Source: Anaerolineales bacterium (GTDB lineage: Bacteria > Chloroflexota > Anaerolineae > Anaerolineales > Villigracilaceae). From it: a stretch of DNA of 64,000 nt. The position numbers were made by a program, and so were the translations under genes. The notes below the pieces were generated by a model. The model saw only the letters and a list, made by a program, of their open reading frames with translations, was not told where the DNA came from and did not search any database. Positions 41,096-49,113 of the stretch are shown in pieces (position 1 is the stretch's first letter; each line of letters starts with the position of its first letter). The stretch covers positions 1 to 64,000 of the forward strand of contig JAGUZU010000016.1 in assembly GCA_020060625.1 (NCBI GenBank), in the 5' to 3' direction.

Positions 41096-42210
41096 TTTGC
41101 CAGCCCGATGGCGCGCATCATTGCGGTAAGGCAGCCGTCTCCCGCGGGCGCGCCGACGATGATGCCGACTTCCTGCCAGCCTTTTATGACCGCCTTTTCT
41201 TCGATGCTTCCGGAGCCGAAGAGTTCCCTTGCAGTTTCGACAGTAAGGTTGGCGGCATCTTGAAAACTTGAATTTTGATTAAATTTGTCGGCGAGCGTTT
41301 TATACCAGATCATGCCCGCCTTTTCCCATGCGAAACCGCCAAGTTCGATGGAGGCAATGTAGAAAGCGTGGTTGGGAATACCGGAGTTGATGTGGACGCC
41401 GCCGCTGTCTTCGATGGTGTTGACGTAATCGCGCATGTGCGCGGGTTGCGGGTCCTTGCCGAGGATGGGGTCGTTGTAGGCTGTGCCGGGCGCTTTCATG
41501 GAGCGGATGCCGACGCCGTTCACGTTGGCGGTGAACAACCCTTCGCCGATGATCCAGTCGGCTTCTGCGGCGGTTTGGCTTCGCAGGCGTTGTTTGACGA
41601 GCGAGCCAAAAACATCCGACATGGATTCATTGAGCGCGCCGGATTGGAAGGAGTAGGCGAGATTGGCTTCGAACTGAGTGACGCCGTGCGTGAGTTCGTG
41701 GGCGATCACGTCCAGCGCGGCAGTGAAGCGATTGAACAGGCGCTGGCTGGGCGGCAGGTCTTCGTCGCCGTCTCCGTAGACCATTTGTTGTCCGTTCCAA
41801 AAGGCGTTGTCATATCCCTTTTGGTAGTGGACGGTCGAATCGAGCGACATGCCATTGCCGTCTATCGAGTTCCTTCCATAGATTTCCTTGAAGAGGTCGT
41901 AAGTCGCGCCTGATCCGTCATACGCTTCGTTGACCGCAAGGTCGGCGGACGGCGGGTCACCTTCTTTTCGGACGAGGGTTCCGGGCAGTTGAGAACCTTG
42001 TTTGGCGTCGTAAATATTGCGATGTTTGTCGGGCGTGCCAGCCGCCCCCATGTGGACTGTCAGCGCGGCGGATGTGCGCTGGATGCGGATCTGGCTGGAT
42101 ACCGCCATTGTTGCTCTTGCTTTTTCCTGCTGGAGGTCTGTGCCGCGCTCTGAAATTTCCCTCAACATGTGCGGCGGAATGATGCAAAGGATTGGGCGCT
42201 GATTGTGCAT
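41092..42210 (-). CDS. M4-family metallopeptidase, protealysin-like
   Basis: 372 residues. The short N-terminal propeptide (QRPILCIIPPHMLREI) keeps the PPHML pattern of protealysin-type precursors, without a signal peptide. Catalytic region: IAHELTHGVTQFEANL (HExxH), GALNESMSDVFGSL (third zinc ligand Glu), and VHINSGIPNHAFYI with the catalytic His near the end. Cuts proteins as a zinc endopeptidase. An AGGAG site 3-4 nt upstream of the ATG at 42210 decides the start over the longer frame. An emfourin-like inhibitor is translationally coupled downstream. Confidence 0.92.
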   Translation of the reverse strand: MHNQRPILCIIPPHMLREISERGTDLQQEKARATMAVSSQIRIQRTSAALTVHMGAAGTPDKHRNIYDAKQGSQLPGTLVRKEGDPPSADLAVNEAYDGSGATYDLFKEIYGRNSIDGNGMSLDSTVHYQKGYDNAFWNGQQMVYGDGDEDLPPSQRLFNRFTAALDVIAHELTHGVTQFEANLAYSFQSGALNESMSDVFGSLVKQRLRSQTAAEADWIIGEGLFTANVNGVGIRSMKAPGTAYNDPILGKDPQPAHMRDYVNTIEDSGGVHINSGIPNHAFYIASIELGGFAWEKAGMIWYKTLADKFNQNSSFQDAANLTVETARELFGSGSIEEKAVIKGWQEVGIIVGAPAGDGCLTAMMRAIGLAK

Positions 42211-42267
42211 TTGCAACTCCTTGTTAACTGTAAAGGAAACGACAATATGAGTATACAACCGCAAAAT

Positions 42268-42300
42268 GCGAAATTCAACACTGCGACGGTTGAATTTCGC
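42268..42300. promoter_or_regulatory. 12-9-12 inverted repeat in the divergent M4 / DUF2726 promoter region
   Basis: A perfect inverted repeat, GCGAAATTCAAC (42268-42279), 9 nt, GTTGAATTTCGC (42289-42300). The right arm covers the -35 of the forward promoter. It is a strong candidate operator or an mRNA hairpin for the divergent unit. Confidence 0.6.
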
Positions 42301-42318
42301 GCCGAAATGACCTATACT
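42290..42318 (+). promoter_or_regulatory. sigma-70-type promoter upstream of the DUF2726 gene
   Basis: TTGAAT (42290-42295), 17 bp, TATACT (42313-42318). The inverted repeat overlaps the -35 and a long UTR (about 120 nt) precedes the ATG at 42448. Confidence 0.6.
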
Positions 42319-42447
42319 GTTTTTACGTTTTCCGCGTCTGCAACGAGGCGCGGAAACAATGGCACGTTGAAATGTCCCACAGCAATGATGTGGAACGGGA
42401 AGCAGCCGGATATTGAAGGGTACAGACTTTCAGAGGAGCATTCAGTC

Positions 42448-43041
42448 ATGCCGGAAAAAAGGATGGAATTGGAACGCCTGCCATACCGCCTGAAGGAGCC
42501 GTTTCTGAACACGCCGGAACTGGCTCTTTTTCGTGTGTTATCGGGGATGATGGGGGATCGCTATATGATCTGCCCGAAGGTTTCGCTGAACGATGTCTTC
42601 TATATTTTGCGCCCGAACGAAAACGTGCATTTCTTCAACAAAATATTTCGCAAACACGTGGATTTTCTGCTGTGCGAACCCGAGACGTTCAAACCTTCCT
42701 TTGGGGTGGAGATCGTCAAGCCCGTTGCGAAGAATGGCGCGCGCGAGGCGGATACTTTCATGGAACAGTTATTTGCCGATGCGGGGCTTCCGCTGGTGCA
42801 TATTCCATCCGGTGAAAGCTACAGCGAGGCGGATATCATTGCATTGTTCCAGGTCGCCGTGGCAAAGATCGGCGGGACGTCCTCCATGCGAATTGACCGT
42901 CCCGCCGATACTGTGCCGAATTGCCCGATCTGTGGGAAGATGATGGTATTGCGCATCCGCCGGAACGGCGCGCAGGCGGGATTGAAATATTACGGCTGTA
43001 TCGATAACCCGAGATGCGCAGGCGCAGTGGAGATTGATTAA
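42448..43041 (+). CDS. DUF2726 domain protein with a C-terminal topoisomerase-type zinc finger
   Basis: 197 residues. The DUF2726-like part (about 10-120) has LNTPELALFRVLSGMMGDRYMICPKVSLNDVF, HFFNKIFRKHVDFLLCE and FGVEIV, then EADTFMEQLFADAGLPLVHIPSG, a layout typical of nuclease-fold proteins of unknown activity. The C-terminal zinc finger CPICGKMMVLRIRRNG...YYGCIDNPRC resembles the topoisomerase I DNA-binding finger. Together they suggest DNA binding. The start at 42448 has an AGGAG site 10 nt upstream. The long upstream in-frame extension falls in the promoter region and is rejected. Confidence 0.72.
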   Translation: MPEKRMELERLPYRLKEPFLNTPELALFRVLSGMMGDRYMICPKVSLNDVFYILRPNENVHFFNKIFRKHVDFLLCEPETFKPSFGVEIVKPVAKNGAREADTFMEQLFADAGLPLVHIPSGESYSEADIIALFQVAVAKIGGTSSMRIDRPADTVPNCPICGKMMVLRIRRNGAQAGLKYYGCIDNPRCAGAVEID

Positions 43042-43514
43042 CCCGCAGCGGGCGGCGATGCTTCCTGCATTATGAGATTTTTCCCTTGCAGAAGTTTGTA
43101 TATTCCGAAAACGATTCCCACACAAAAGTACCCGTAAACCAAACCCATGCCGCCCAGGAGCGCGCCATATTGCAGGCTTTCCATGAATTGGGTCATATCT
43201 TCCATGGGGATCATGATTATCATTCCTTCGAGCAGCAATAACACGAACAATAAAATGGGCGAAAGCAGTCCCGCCTTGCGGAGCAGGGCAGTAGGTTTGT
43301 TTCCGCTCCAAATTCCCAATCCGATTGCCAGCAGCGTGTAGGGAATGAACCAAAAGAAAATTCCGAGCGTGAAGAGCGCAAACGGCATAAACACGGCTTG
43401 CCATGGTTCAGGCAGGTCCGTCAGATCGGATACGAGCTTCATGATGAGCAGACAAAGAACCCAGAAAGCATAGGGGAACAGCAAGGCAAGCCGAAAAAAG
43501 TTTTGTGGTTTCAC
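43038..43514 (-). CDS. membrane protein, four helices
   Basis: 158 residues. Hydrophobic segments at about 8-26, 45-68, 80-100 and 118-142, with short loops (LTDLPEPWQ, GNKPTALLRKAG, MEDMTQFMES). No known family or motif. It overlaps the NAD-dependent epimerase gene by 4 nt (ATGA) and belongs to the GbsR-type operon. It shares the composition of small multi-span proteins seen in stress operons, but no function can be stated. Confidence 0.65.
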   Translation of the reverse strand: MKPQNFFRLALLFPYAFWVLCLLIMKLVSDLTDLPEPWQAVFMPFALFTLGIFFWFIPYTLLAIGLGIWSGNKPTALLRKAGLLSPILLFVLLLLEGMIIMIPMEDMTQFMESLQYGALLGGMGLVYGYFCVGIVFGIYKLLQGKNLIMQEASPPAAG

Positions 43515-44419
43515 GAATAATGCCTTTCCAATTCAGAAGCATACTTCACCCCGACGATGTCCCGGTTCTTTTCCAACCAATCCTTGAATGCCGTCTTGCC
43601 GCGCGCAGGTTCCTTGGAGACTAACAGATTTGCCATCAACCCGTCCACTTCTTCGGGCGTCAGAAGCACATCTTTCAAGAAGAGACTTAAGAACTGCGCG
43701 GTCAGCAATGCCAGGCACGGAGGGACGGAAATCAGCAGTCTGTTCGCGCCAATGGTTTCACCGACCAGTTGCACCAATTCCTTAAATGTGTACGCCTCGG
43801 GTCCGACTGCGTCAATCACATAGCTTTCCCTGCTGTATACGGCTTCCGCGGCAAGGCTTGCCAAATCTTCGACATGCACAGGCTGAACTCCATACGAACC
43901 GTCGCCGGGGATGAAAAAGAATGGGAAACGCCTCAAAAGAAATGCAATATTGTTGATTAGCACATCTTCTCCGCCGCCAACCAACACAGTGGGACGCAGA
44001 ATTGCATACGGCAAACCCGATTCGATTACCGCCTTTTCGTTTGCCGCCTTGCCCCAATAATAAGGCAGATGTGAATCGGCGGACGGGTTGGCGATGCTGA
44101 TATGAATAATGCGCTTCACGCCAGCCTTCACCGCGGCGTTTACCAGGACATTTGTGTTTTCCACCGCCTTCGGCTGTGTGTTATCTCCTTTATCGAAACG
44201 CACCCAATAGGTGTTGACCAGAACATCCGCGCCGCGCAGGCTGTTTGTCAATTCGTTTTCGTTTGAAAAATCGAGCGGAAAGGTTCTGACCTTCCCATGG
44301 AACGGGTCGCCGCGCCTGGGATGATTGGTCAGTGTAAGGACTTCCCCGCCGCGTTCGAGCAGGCGTTTTGTAATGTACTTCCCTGAGTAACTGAATGCGC
44401 CGGTGACTGCGATTTTCAT
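43511..44419 (-). CDS. NAD(P)-binding epimerase/dehydrogenase-like protein
   Basis: 302 residues. The dinucleotide loop IAVTGAFSYSGKYITKRLL begins the Rossmann fold, followed by RIIHISIANPSADSHLPYYWGKAANEKAVIESGLPYAILRP, an extended-SDR order with the YxxxK site changed (LPYYWGKAANEK keeps Tyr and Lys). It resembles NAD-dependent epimerases / complex I intermediate-associated proteins. It is part of the GbsR operon between two membrane-protein genes. Start at 44419 rather than 44470, since the added 17 residues do not fit the fold. Confidence 0.85.
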   Translation of the reverse strand: MKIAVTGAFSYSGKYITKRLLERGGEVLTLTNHPRRGDPFHGKVRTFPLDFSNENELTNSLRGADVLVNTYWVRFDKGDNTQPKAVENTNVLVNAAVKAGVKRIIHISIANPSADSHLPYYWGKAANEKAVIESGLPYAILRPTVLVGGGEDVLINNIAFLLRRFPFFFIPGDGSYGVQPVHVEDLASLAAEAVYSRESYVIDAVGPEAYTFKELVQLVGETIGANRLLISVPPCLALLTAQFLSLFLKDVLLTPEEVDGLMANLLVSKEPARGKTAFKDWLEKNRDIVGVKYASELERHYS

Positions 44420-44763
44420 TGGGACTCTTTTCTGCGTGGGGCAACAAGGGCAAACAATGTTACGAAGCATCCAATTCCGACCAATGTGAGCAGGAAGCCG
44501 ATCAAGTTCCCGCTGACCCGGCTGGCAATTTCGAAGAAAATCTCTTCCGCGCCGCTGGCTTCAGGTTTGTAGGCAAGCGCAATCAGAACCGGCAATCCCA
44601 CCAAAAGAATGGTCGAAAAGACCGTCCAAAATTGAGCGCGATCCTCGGTTCCGCACAGATCCACCAGAACGCGGTTGAGATATGGTCGCAGGTATCGAAC
44701 GACCAGCGCGCAAATCACAAGCGTGAGCGTAACTTCAAGTAAAAAGAACAAAATGGCATTCAT
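44416..44763 (-). CDS. membrane protein, three helices
   Basis: 115 residues. Three hydrophobic segments (about 3-21, 48-67, 85-107), a short AEEIFFEI loop and a basic C-terminal PRRKESQ. No recognised family. It is the first gene after the GbsR-type regulator (8 nt gap) and overlaps the epimerase start (ATGA), so it belongs to the same operon. Confidence 0.65.
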   Translation of the reverse strand: MNAILFFLLEVTLTLVICALVVRYLRPYLNRVLVDLCGTEDRAQFWTVFSTILLVGLPVLIALAYKPEASGAEEIFFEIASRVSGNLIGFLLTLVGIGCFVTLFALVAPRRKESQ

Positions 44764-44771
44764 GTTTCACC

Positions 44772-45302
44772 TCATTTCAAAACCGATAGAATGGATTTGA
44801 CGTTCGTAAAGCCGAGCCGCTCCAGTTTGATGACCGCCTTTCCAAGACTGTCAATTGCATCGAAAAATTCCTGCAACGCCTTCACGCGCTGGCGGATGAA
44901 CTCGATCTCCGCCTCATCGCCAGACACCGAGCCTGATTCCAGTTTCTCGAGCGTTTCCGCCACCGACCGCACGGCGCGGTCGAACTCGCTGTTTTGCCGC
45001 TCCTTCAAAATCGAGCGGATTGCCTGATAAAAATCCGCCTCCGCTTCGTAATAGTCCCTCCTATCTCCCAACTTTGACGAGCGATGCACCAGTCCCATCC
45101 GCGCCAGCGCCCGCACCTCCGTGCTGACTGCGCCCTTCGTCAATCCCGTCTGTTCCACGATCTCATCCAGAGACAGCGGGGCGGGGGAGAGATACAACAC
45201 GGCAAAGATTGCGCCCATGCCTTTTGGAAACCCCCAAAATCGGCTGATCTGGCTCAATCCCTCTGTGAAATCCCGTTTCAACTGTGTGATTTTTACTGTC
45301 AT
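44772..45302 (-). CDS. GbsR/MarR-type transcriptional regulator
   Basis: 176 residues. The winged helix (about 30-95) has ISRFWGFPKGMGAIFAVLYLSPAPLSLDEIVEQTGLTKGAVSTEVRAL (key pieces only) and LVHRSSKLGDRRDYYEAE as wing. A helical C-terminal dimer region follows. GbsR-like proteins often sense osmolytes or choline; others regulate lipid or drug genes. A 28-bp palindrome over the -10 of its own promoter indicates autorepression. The operon encodes two membrane proteins and an epimerase-like enzyme, so the effector may act at the envelope. Confidence 0.88.
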   Translation of the reverse strand: MTVKITQLKRDFTEGLSQISRFWGFPKGMGAIFAVLYLSPAPLSLDEIVEQTGLTKGAVSTEVRALARMGLVHRSSKLGDRRDYYEAEADFYQAIRSILKERQNSEFDRAVRSVAETLEKLESGSVSGDEAEIEFIRQRVKALQEFFDAIDSLGKAVIKLERLGFTNVKSILSVLK

Positions 45303-45312
45303 GGCTGCCTTT

Positions 45313-45340
45313 ACTACGTTTAGTAATTACTAAACGTAGT
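45313..45340 (-). promoter_or_regulatory. 28-bp perfect palindrome, probable operator of the GbsR-type regulator
   Basis: Symmetric half-sites ACTACGTTTAGTAA / TTACTAAACGTAGT. It runs from the end of the -10 (45338) over the transcription start to about 11 bp before the ATG. A repressor bound here would block the promoter completely. Confidence 0.8.
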
Positions 45341-45366
45341 ATACAAAAAATGCCACCCTTTGTCAA
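45338..45366 (-). promoter_or_regulatory. consensus sigma-70 promoter of the GbsR operon
   Basis: On the reverse strand TTGACA (45361-45366), 17 bp, TATACT (45338-45343). The palindromic operator starts inside the -10. Confidence 0.85.
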
Positions 45367-45445
45367 GGATGAAAAAAGCCGCCAACAGGCGGATGGGAAA
45401 ATAACTTTTATGGATGCCTTCACTGCCGTACAAATGCCGAAAGGC

Positions 45446-45498
45446 AGCCGCCAAGAAAGTCCTTAAAACTTGGCGGACTTGGCGTCTTGGCGGTTAAA
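45446..45498. repeat. CTTGGCGG-type short repeat
   Basis: The run CTTGGCGG ACTTGGCG TCTTGGCGG is preceded by CCGCCAAG in opposite orientation. It is a low-complexity intergenic repeat; no gene is seen in 45367-45528. Confidence 0.6.
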
Positions 45499-45528
45499 AG
45501 TGAAAAATGTACGGTAGAGAATGGATGC

Positions 45529-46119
45529 CTATGGTTTTTTGAACAAGCGATACAACTCTGCTCCTGTTTTCCCTTGCGCCTCAGCCAGATATTCCTGTAT
45601 TGGCACGCGGACGATGACAAATTCCGCCCCGTTCTTATCGAAGCGGAATTCCACAAAACCGTACCTGCCGCCTGGAATCTCCCCGCGCGGAATCTGGGTG
45701 ATGACTGGCATCACCTCAGCCATCCAATTTCCGAGTTCCTCCTCGTTTTCCAAATCGTTCATGGGCAGGTGGATGTAAAAATCCGTTTCCATCACGCCGA
45801 AGGTCGAGCGCCCGTCGGCGTACACGCAATCTTCCCCGAATAAAACGGCATTTGCATCTGCTTCGGGGTTCAGGAATTTGACGGATGTATCCAGTTTCTC
45901 TGTCAGTTCGGGTTCATCGTGATACGCCCAAACAAAGCCGCAGCCCTCGAATGCCGGAGCAGGAGTATCGGTATTTGGATGCGGTGTCTCTGTTATTGAT
46001 TTGATGGTTGAATCGGAAACTGTTTCGTCCTGCGTTGGCGCAGTCACAGTCTGCAACGCCGCAAACGCCGCTGCTGCGGAAAGGATAATTCCAATGACCC
46101 AGTTTCGTTTATGCTTCAT
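45529..46119 (-). CDS. hypothetical exported protein
   Basis: 196 residues. An N-terminal hydrophobic segment (about 8-24, KRNWVIGIILSAAAAFAALQ) serves as signal anchor. The rest is soluble, with a Pro/Thr-rich stretch and repeated Phe/Tyr strands (GCGFVWAYHD, TDFYIHLPMND). Two Cys (GCGF and EDCVYA) could pair. I do not know the family. It follows the FecR lipoprotein after 17 nt and is probably in the same operon. Confidence 0.65.
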   Translation of the reverse strand: MKHKRNWVIGIILSAAAAFAALQTVTAPTQDETVSDSTIKSITETPHPNTDTPAPAFEGCGFVWAYHDEPELTEKLDTSVKFLNPEADANAVLFGEDCVYADGRSTFGVMETDFYIHLPMNDLENEEELGNWMAEVMPVITQIPRGEIPGGRYGFVEFRFDKNGAEFVIVRVPIQEYLAEAQGKTGAELYRLFKKP

Positions 46120-46136
46120 GCCTTCCCGAACATTGC

Positions 46137-47102
46137 TTATTCTTCTCCAACGACATCGCCGCCGGAATCATCAAACCCTTCTTCGTAACCATCGTCTTCG
46201 CCGAAATCCTCTTCATAATCATCATCTTCACTGAAACCCTCTTCGAACTCTTCCTCATCCTCGAAATAATAGAAATCGTCCCCGCCGAATTCGTATTCAT
46301 CGTACCACTCTTCGTCTGCGAAATCCTCTTCGCTGTAATCGAAATCGTACCATTCGTCATCGTCGAAATCGGGGTAATCTTCCGGGTCGGGGTATTCATC
46401 CAGAAAATCCAGCAGGTCGGGGTTGTCTTCCAGCCAGAAGAAAATTTCGTCCCGGTCAATTTCCTCGACCCCGGAAAGATCATCCTCCTCGTCAATATAT
46501 GCGGATTGACCTTCGATCAATTCAAGTTCTTCGCCCGCCTCGTTTTCAAGCGCGCAATGACCTTCGAGACACGACGCCCTCATGCGGTTGGTCTTCGGGT
46601 TATATTGCACGCTCAGCAGGCTTCCGCGAACCGAAGCGATGCCGGAAGGCGTTTTCACCTCCAGCGAGCCGCCTTTTAATAGAACATACACTTTTCCAAA
46701 GAAAAGTTCAAGCGTGGTCTTCGCCTCGCCGTTTGCTTCTGTGATCGCCGGCACAGTGAATGAAGAGTTGGGTCCGATACGCAAAATGGTGCCTTCCGGC
46801 AGCAGGTCGAGGCGGGCTTTGCCGTCCCTGCCGGTTTGCAAGCCTCCGCCTGCGTTGATTTTCATTCCGGCGGCAGCCGGGGCGAATTCGTCAATGGGAA
46901 GGCTGCGCGCGCGGACTGTGTTCAACACTTCAGAGAGGATCGCCTCGCGCTCCGCCGACGCCTGTTCGCTGTTTTCTGCGGGCGTGGATTCCGCTGTGGA
47001 GGCGGGCGGTTGGGTGGAGTCGGTTGCGGCGGGGGCAGGGCTTGAAGTGCAGGCTCCCAGCATAAAGGTCAGAAGAAGAAGCGCGGAGATGATTGGTCTC
47101 AT
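46137..47102 (-). CDS. FecR-domain lipoprotein with a highly acidic C-terminal tail
   Basis: 321 residues. Lipobox LGACTSSP near 18 and a Ser/Ala/Thr linker. A FecR-type beta domain follows (about 80-200: LQTGRDGKARLDLLPEGTILRIGPNS, LELFFGKVYVLLKGGSLEVKTPSGIASVRGSLLSV, cut into blocks). After residue 205 the protein is extremely rich in Asp, Glu, Tyr and Phe (DDDEWYDFDYSEEDFADEEW and similar) up to the end. The tail could bind calcium or other cations, or a basic partner. Such a tail is unusual for FecR proteins, and there are no FecI sigma or TonB genes nearby. Confidence 0.82.
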   Translation of the reverse strand: MRPIISALLLLTFMLGACTSSPAPAATDSTQPPASTAESTPAENSEQASAEREAILSEVLNTVRARSLPIDEFAPAAAGMKINAGGGLQTGRDGKARLDLLPEGTILRIGPNSSFTVPAITEANGEAKTTLELFFGKVYVLLKGGSLEVKTPSGIASVRGSLLSVQYNPKTNRMRASCLEGHCALENEAGEELELIEGQSAYIDEEDDLSGVEEIDRDEIFFWLEDNPDLLDFLDEYPDPEDYPDFDDDEWYDFDYSEEDFADEEWYDEYEFGGDDFYYFEDEEEFEEGFSEDDDYEEDFGEDDGYEEGFDDSGGDVVGEE

Positions 47103-47118
47103 GAGGTTTCTGTATCCT

Positions 47119-48309
47119 TTACTTTAGTATTTCGGCGGCGGCGGACGCCATCAGCGCGACGCCTTGGACCAATGCTTGTTCATCGAAGTCGAACCTGGGG
47201 TGGTGATGACCGTAATCGAGGTTCTTTTCGTGATTTGCCGAGCCGATAAAAATATAACAGCCGTCCACTTTTTCCTGCATGAATGCCATGTCTTCCGCGC
47301 CCATTGTGATGTAGGGAGAGGTGTCCAGTATGGCTTCCGGCAGAATTTGGCGCGCGGCTTCCTGCGCTTTTTCAGTGACCTGCTCCGCATTGATAAGGGC
47401 GGGCGTCAGTTGTTTGTTATGGATTTCCGCCCTGCATCCCATGGCTTGCGCCACACCGTTCACGATCTCTTCAAATCGTTTTAGCACTTTTACGCGAACC
47501 TGCGGTTCGAAAGTGCGGATGGTTCCTTCGAGCATGACTTCCTGCGGGATGACGTTGAACGCCGTGCCGCCGTTGATCATGGTGAAACTGACCACAGCTG
47601 TTTCCAGCGGGGCGACGTTGCGCGCGACAATGCTTTGCGCGGCGGTGATGATCTGCGCGGCGCATACCACTGGGTCAACGGTTTGATTGGGGATCGCGCC
47701 GTGACCGCCCTTGCCGATGATTCTGACCTTGAACATTTCCGCGCCAGCCATCACGGGTCCTTTGGCGACGTTGACCTTCCCCAGCGGCATTTCATTCCAC
47801 AAGTGCATCGAGAGGGTCATGTCCACTTTGGGAGATTCCAGCACACCGTCGCGCATCATCATTTCCGCGCCGCCGATCTCTTCCCCGTTTGTGCCTTCTT
47901 CGGAGGGCTGGAAGCAAAACTTGATGTTTCCGGCAAGGTTGTCTTTGTATTCGTTCAATATTTTGGCAGCGGTCAGTCCGATGGCGGTATGACCGTCGTG
48001 CCCGCAGGCGTGCATGACGCCTTCATTTTGCGAGGCGTATTCGGCGCCAGTCTCTTCGATGATGGGAAGGGCGTCCATGTCGAAGCGCATGAGCAGGGTG
48101 GGACCGGGTTTACCGCCTTCGAGCCAGCCGACCACGCCGGTCTTTCCGACACCCTTGGTTACTTCGATGCCGAGCGTTTCGAGTTCCTTTGCGACGATTC
48201 CGCTCGTGCGGACCTCGCGGAAGCCGAGTTCGGGGTGCATGTGGAAGTCGCGCCGCAAAGTTTGGGTGTAGGGGAAGAGGTCTTGCGCCTGCTTTAGAAA
48301 GTTTGACAT
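47119..48309 (-). CDS. M20-family amidohydrolase / carboxypeptidase
   Basis: 396 residues. All metal-site motifs are present: HMHPELGF, RFDMDALPI, HACGHDGHTA, QPSEEGTNGEEI and HHHPRFDFDEQAL. It belongs to the M20D group (IAA-amino acid hydrolase, N-acyl-L-amino-acid amidohydrolase, hippurate hydrolase-like), which removes acyl groups from amino acids. The start MSNFLKQ at 48309 is preferred over the longer frame at 48345. Cytoplasmic, with no transporter gene directly beside it. Confidence 0.9.
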   Translation of the reverse strand: MSNFLKQAQDLFPYTQTLRRDFHMHPELGFREVRTSGIVAKELETLGIEVTKGVGKTGVVGWLEGGKPGPTLLMRFDMDALPIIEETGAEYASQNEGVMHACGHDGHTAIGLTAAKILNEYKDNLAGNIKFCFQPSEEGTNGEEIGGAEMMMRDGVLESPKVDMTLSMHLWNEMPLGKVNVAKGPVMAGAEMFKVRIIGKGGHGAIPNQTVDPVVCAAQIITAAQSIVARNVAPLETAVVSFTMINGGTAFNVIPQEVMLEGTIRTFEPQVRVKVLKRFEEIVNGVAQAMGCRAEIHNKQLTPALINAEQVTEKAQEAARQILPEAILDTSPYITMGAEDMAFMQEKVDGCYIFIGSANHEKNLDYGHHHPRFDFDEQALVQGVALMASAAAEILK

Positions 48310-48366
48310 GGAGGTTGTTCCTCTGTCGGAAGGTTTGTGAGCCAATGGTTTTTATCGTTCAATGTC

Positions 48367-49092
48367 CTAACCGTACTTTACCACCCTGAATTGCTCTTCG
48401 TATTTTGGGTTTTCGTCCGTGCTGTCTTCGGTGTGGCGGGACTTCATCCGTTTGATGAGTTTTTCCATATCCTGTACCTGAGATTTGTGTTCGAGGATGG
48501 CGTTCAGTTTGATATCCCATGTATCGGTCACGTCAACGGTGGTGTTGGGTTGGTTGGTCAGCGAACACCAGACTTCTTTTGGCATGTGCGGCTCGAAACT
48601 CTGTGCGAGCAAGTCTGGGAAGTAGGCTGGGTTTCCAGCGGCGGGGAAGACGGCATCCAGCACGACCTGTCCGCAGGCGCGGTGATCGGGGTGGTTGATG
48701 CCGTAGGTTGCGAAAAGATTTTGGGGGTCGCAGGTGACAAGGATATCAGGCTTGTGGCGGCGGATTTCGCGGACGATGTCGCGGCGGAGATTCAGGTCTG
48801 GGATGAGGTATCCATCCGGCAGGTCCAGAAAGAGAGGCGGGTTTGCGCCGATGACTTTCGCGGCTTCGGCTTGTTCCTCATGTCGAATCCCGCAGAGTCG
48901 TTCGGGCGTCATATCCGGTTGTGTGGCTGGGTTGAAACCTTTGTCGCCGCAGGTCAGAAGCAGATAGGTGATCTCATGTCCGGCGCGCGCCCAGCGCGCG
49001 AGGGTTGCGCCGCAGAAAAATTCGGGATCGTCGGGGTGCGCGAGGATGACGAGGATGCGTTGCGTGGATTCCCAGGATTCGTATTGGATCAT
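48367..49092 (-). CDS. PIG-L/LmbE-family deacetylase
   Basis: 241 residues with the zinc motif LAHPDDPEFFCG and INHPDHRA, and the pieces LLLTCGDKG and CDPQNLFATYG. The family removes N-acetyl groups from sugars (MshB, BshB, LmbE-type lincomycin enzymes). The sequence does not identify the substrate. It lies 21 nt after the PSP1 gene on the same strand, so both are probably one transcript. Confidence 0.88.
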   Translation of the reverse strand: MIQYESWESTQRILVILAHPDDPEFFCGATLARWARAGHEITYLLLTCGDKGFNPATQPDMTPERLCGIRHEEQAEAAKVIGANPPLFLDLPDGYLIPDLNLRRDIVREIRRHKPDILVTCDPQNLFATYGINHPDHRACGQVVLDAVFPAAGNPAYFPDLLAQSFEPHMPKEVWCSLTNQPNTTVDVTDTWDIKLNAILEHKSQVQDMEKLIKRMKSRHTEDSTDENPKYEEQFRVVKYG

Positions 49093-49113
49093 GGCGGGGT
49101 GTCGAATATCGAA

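Noticed and set aside
42169..42447. longer N-terminus of the DUF2726 protein
   Set aside because: It would translate through the promoter and inverted repeat. An AGGAG site supports 42448.
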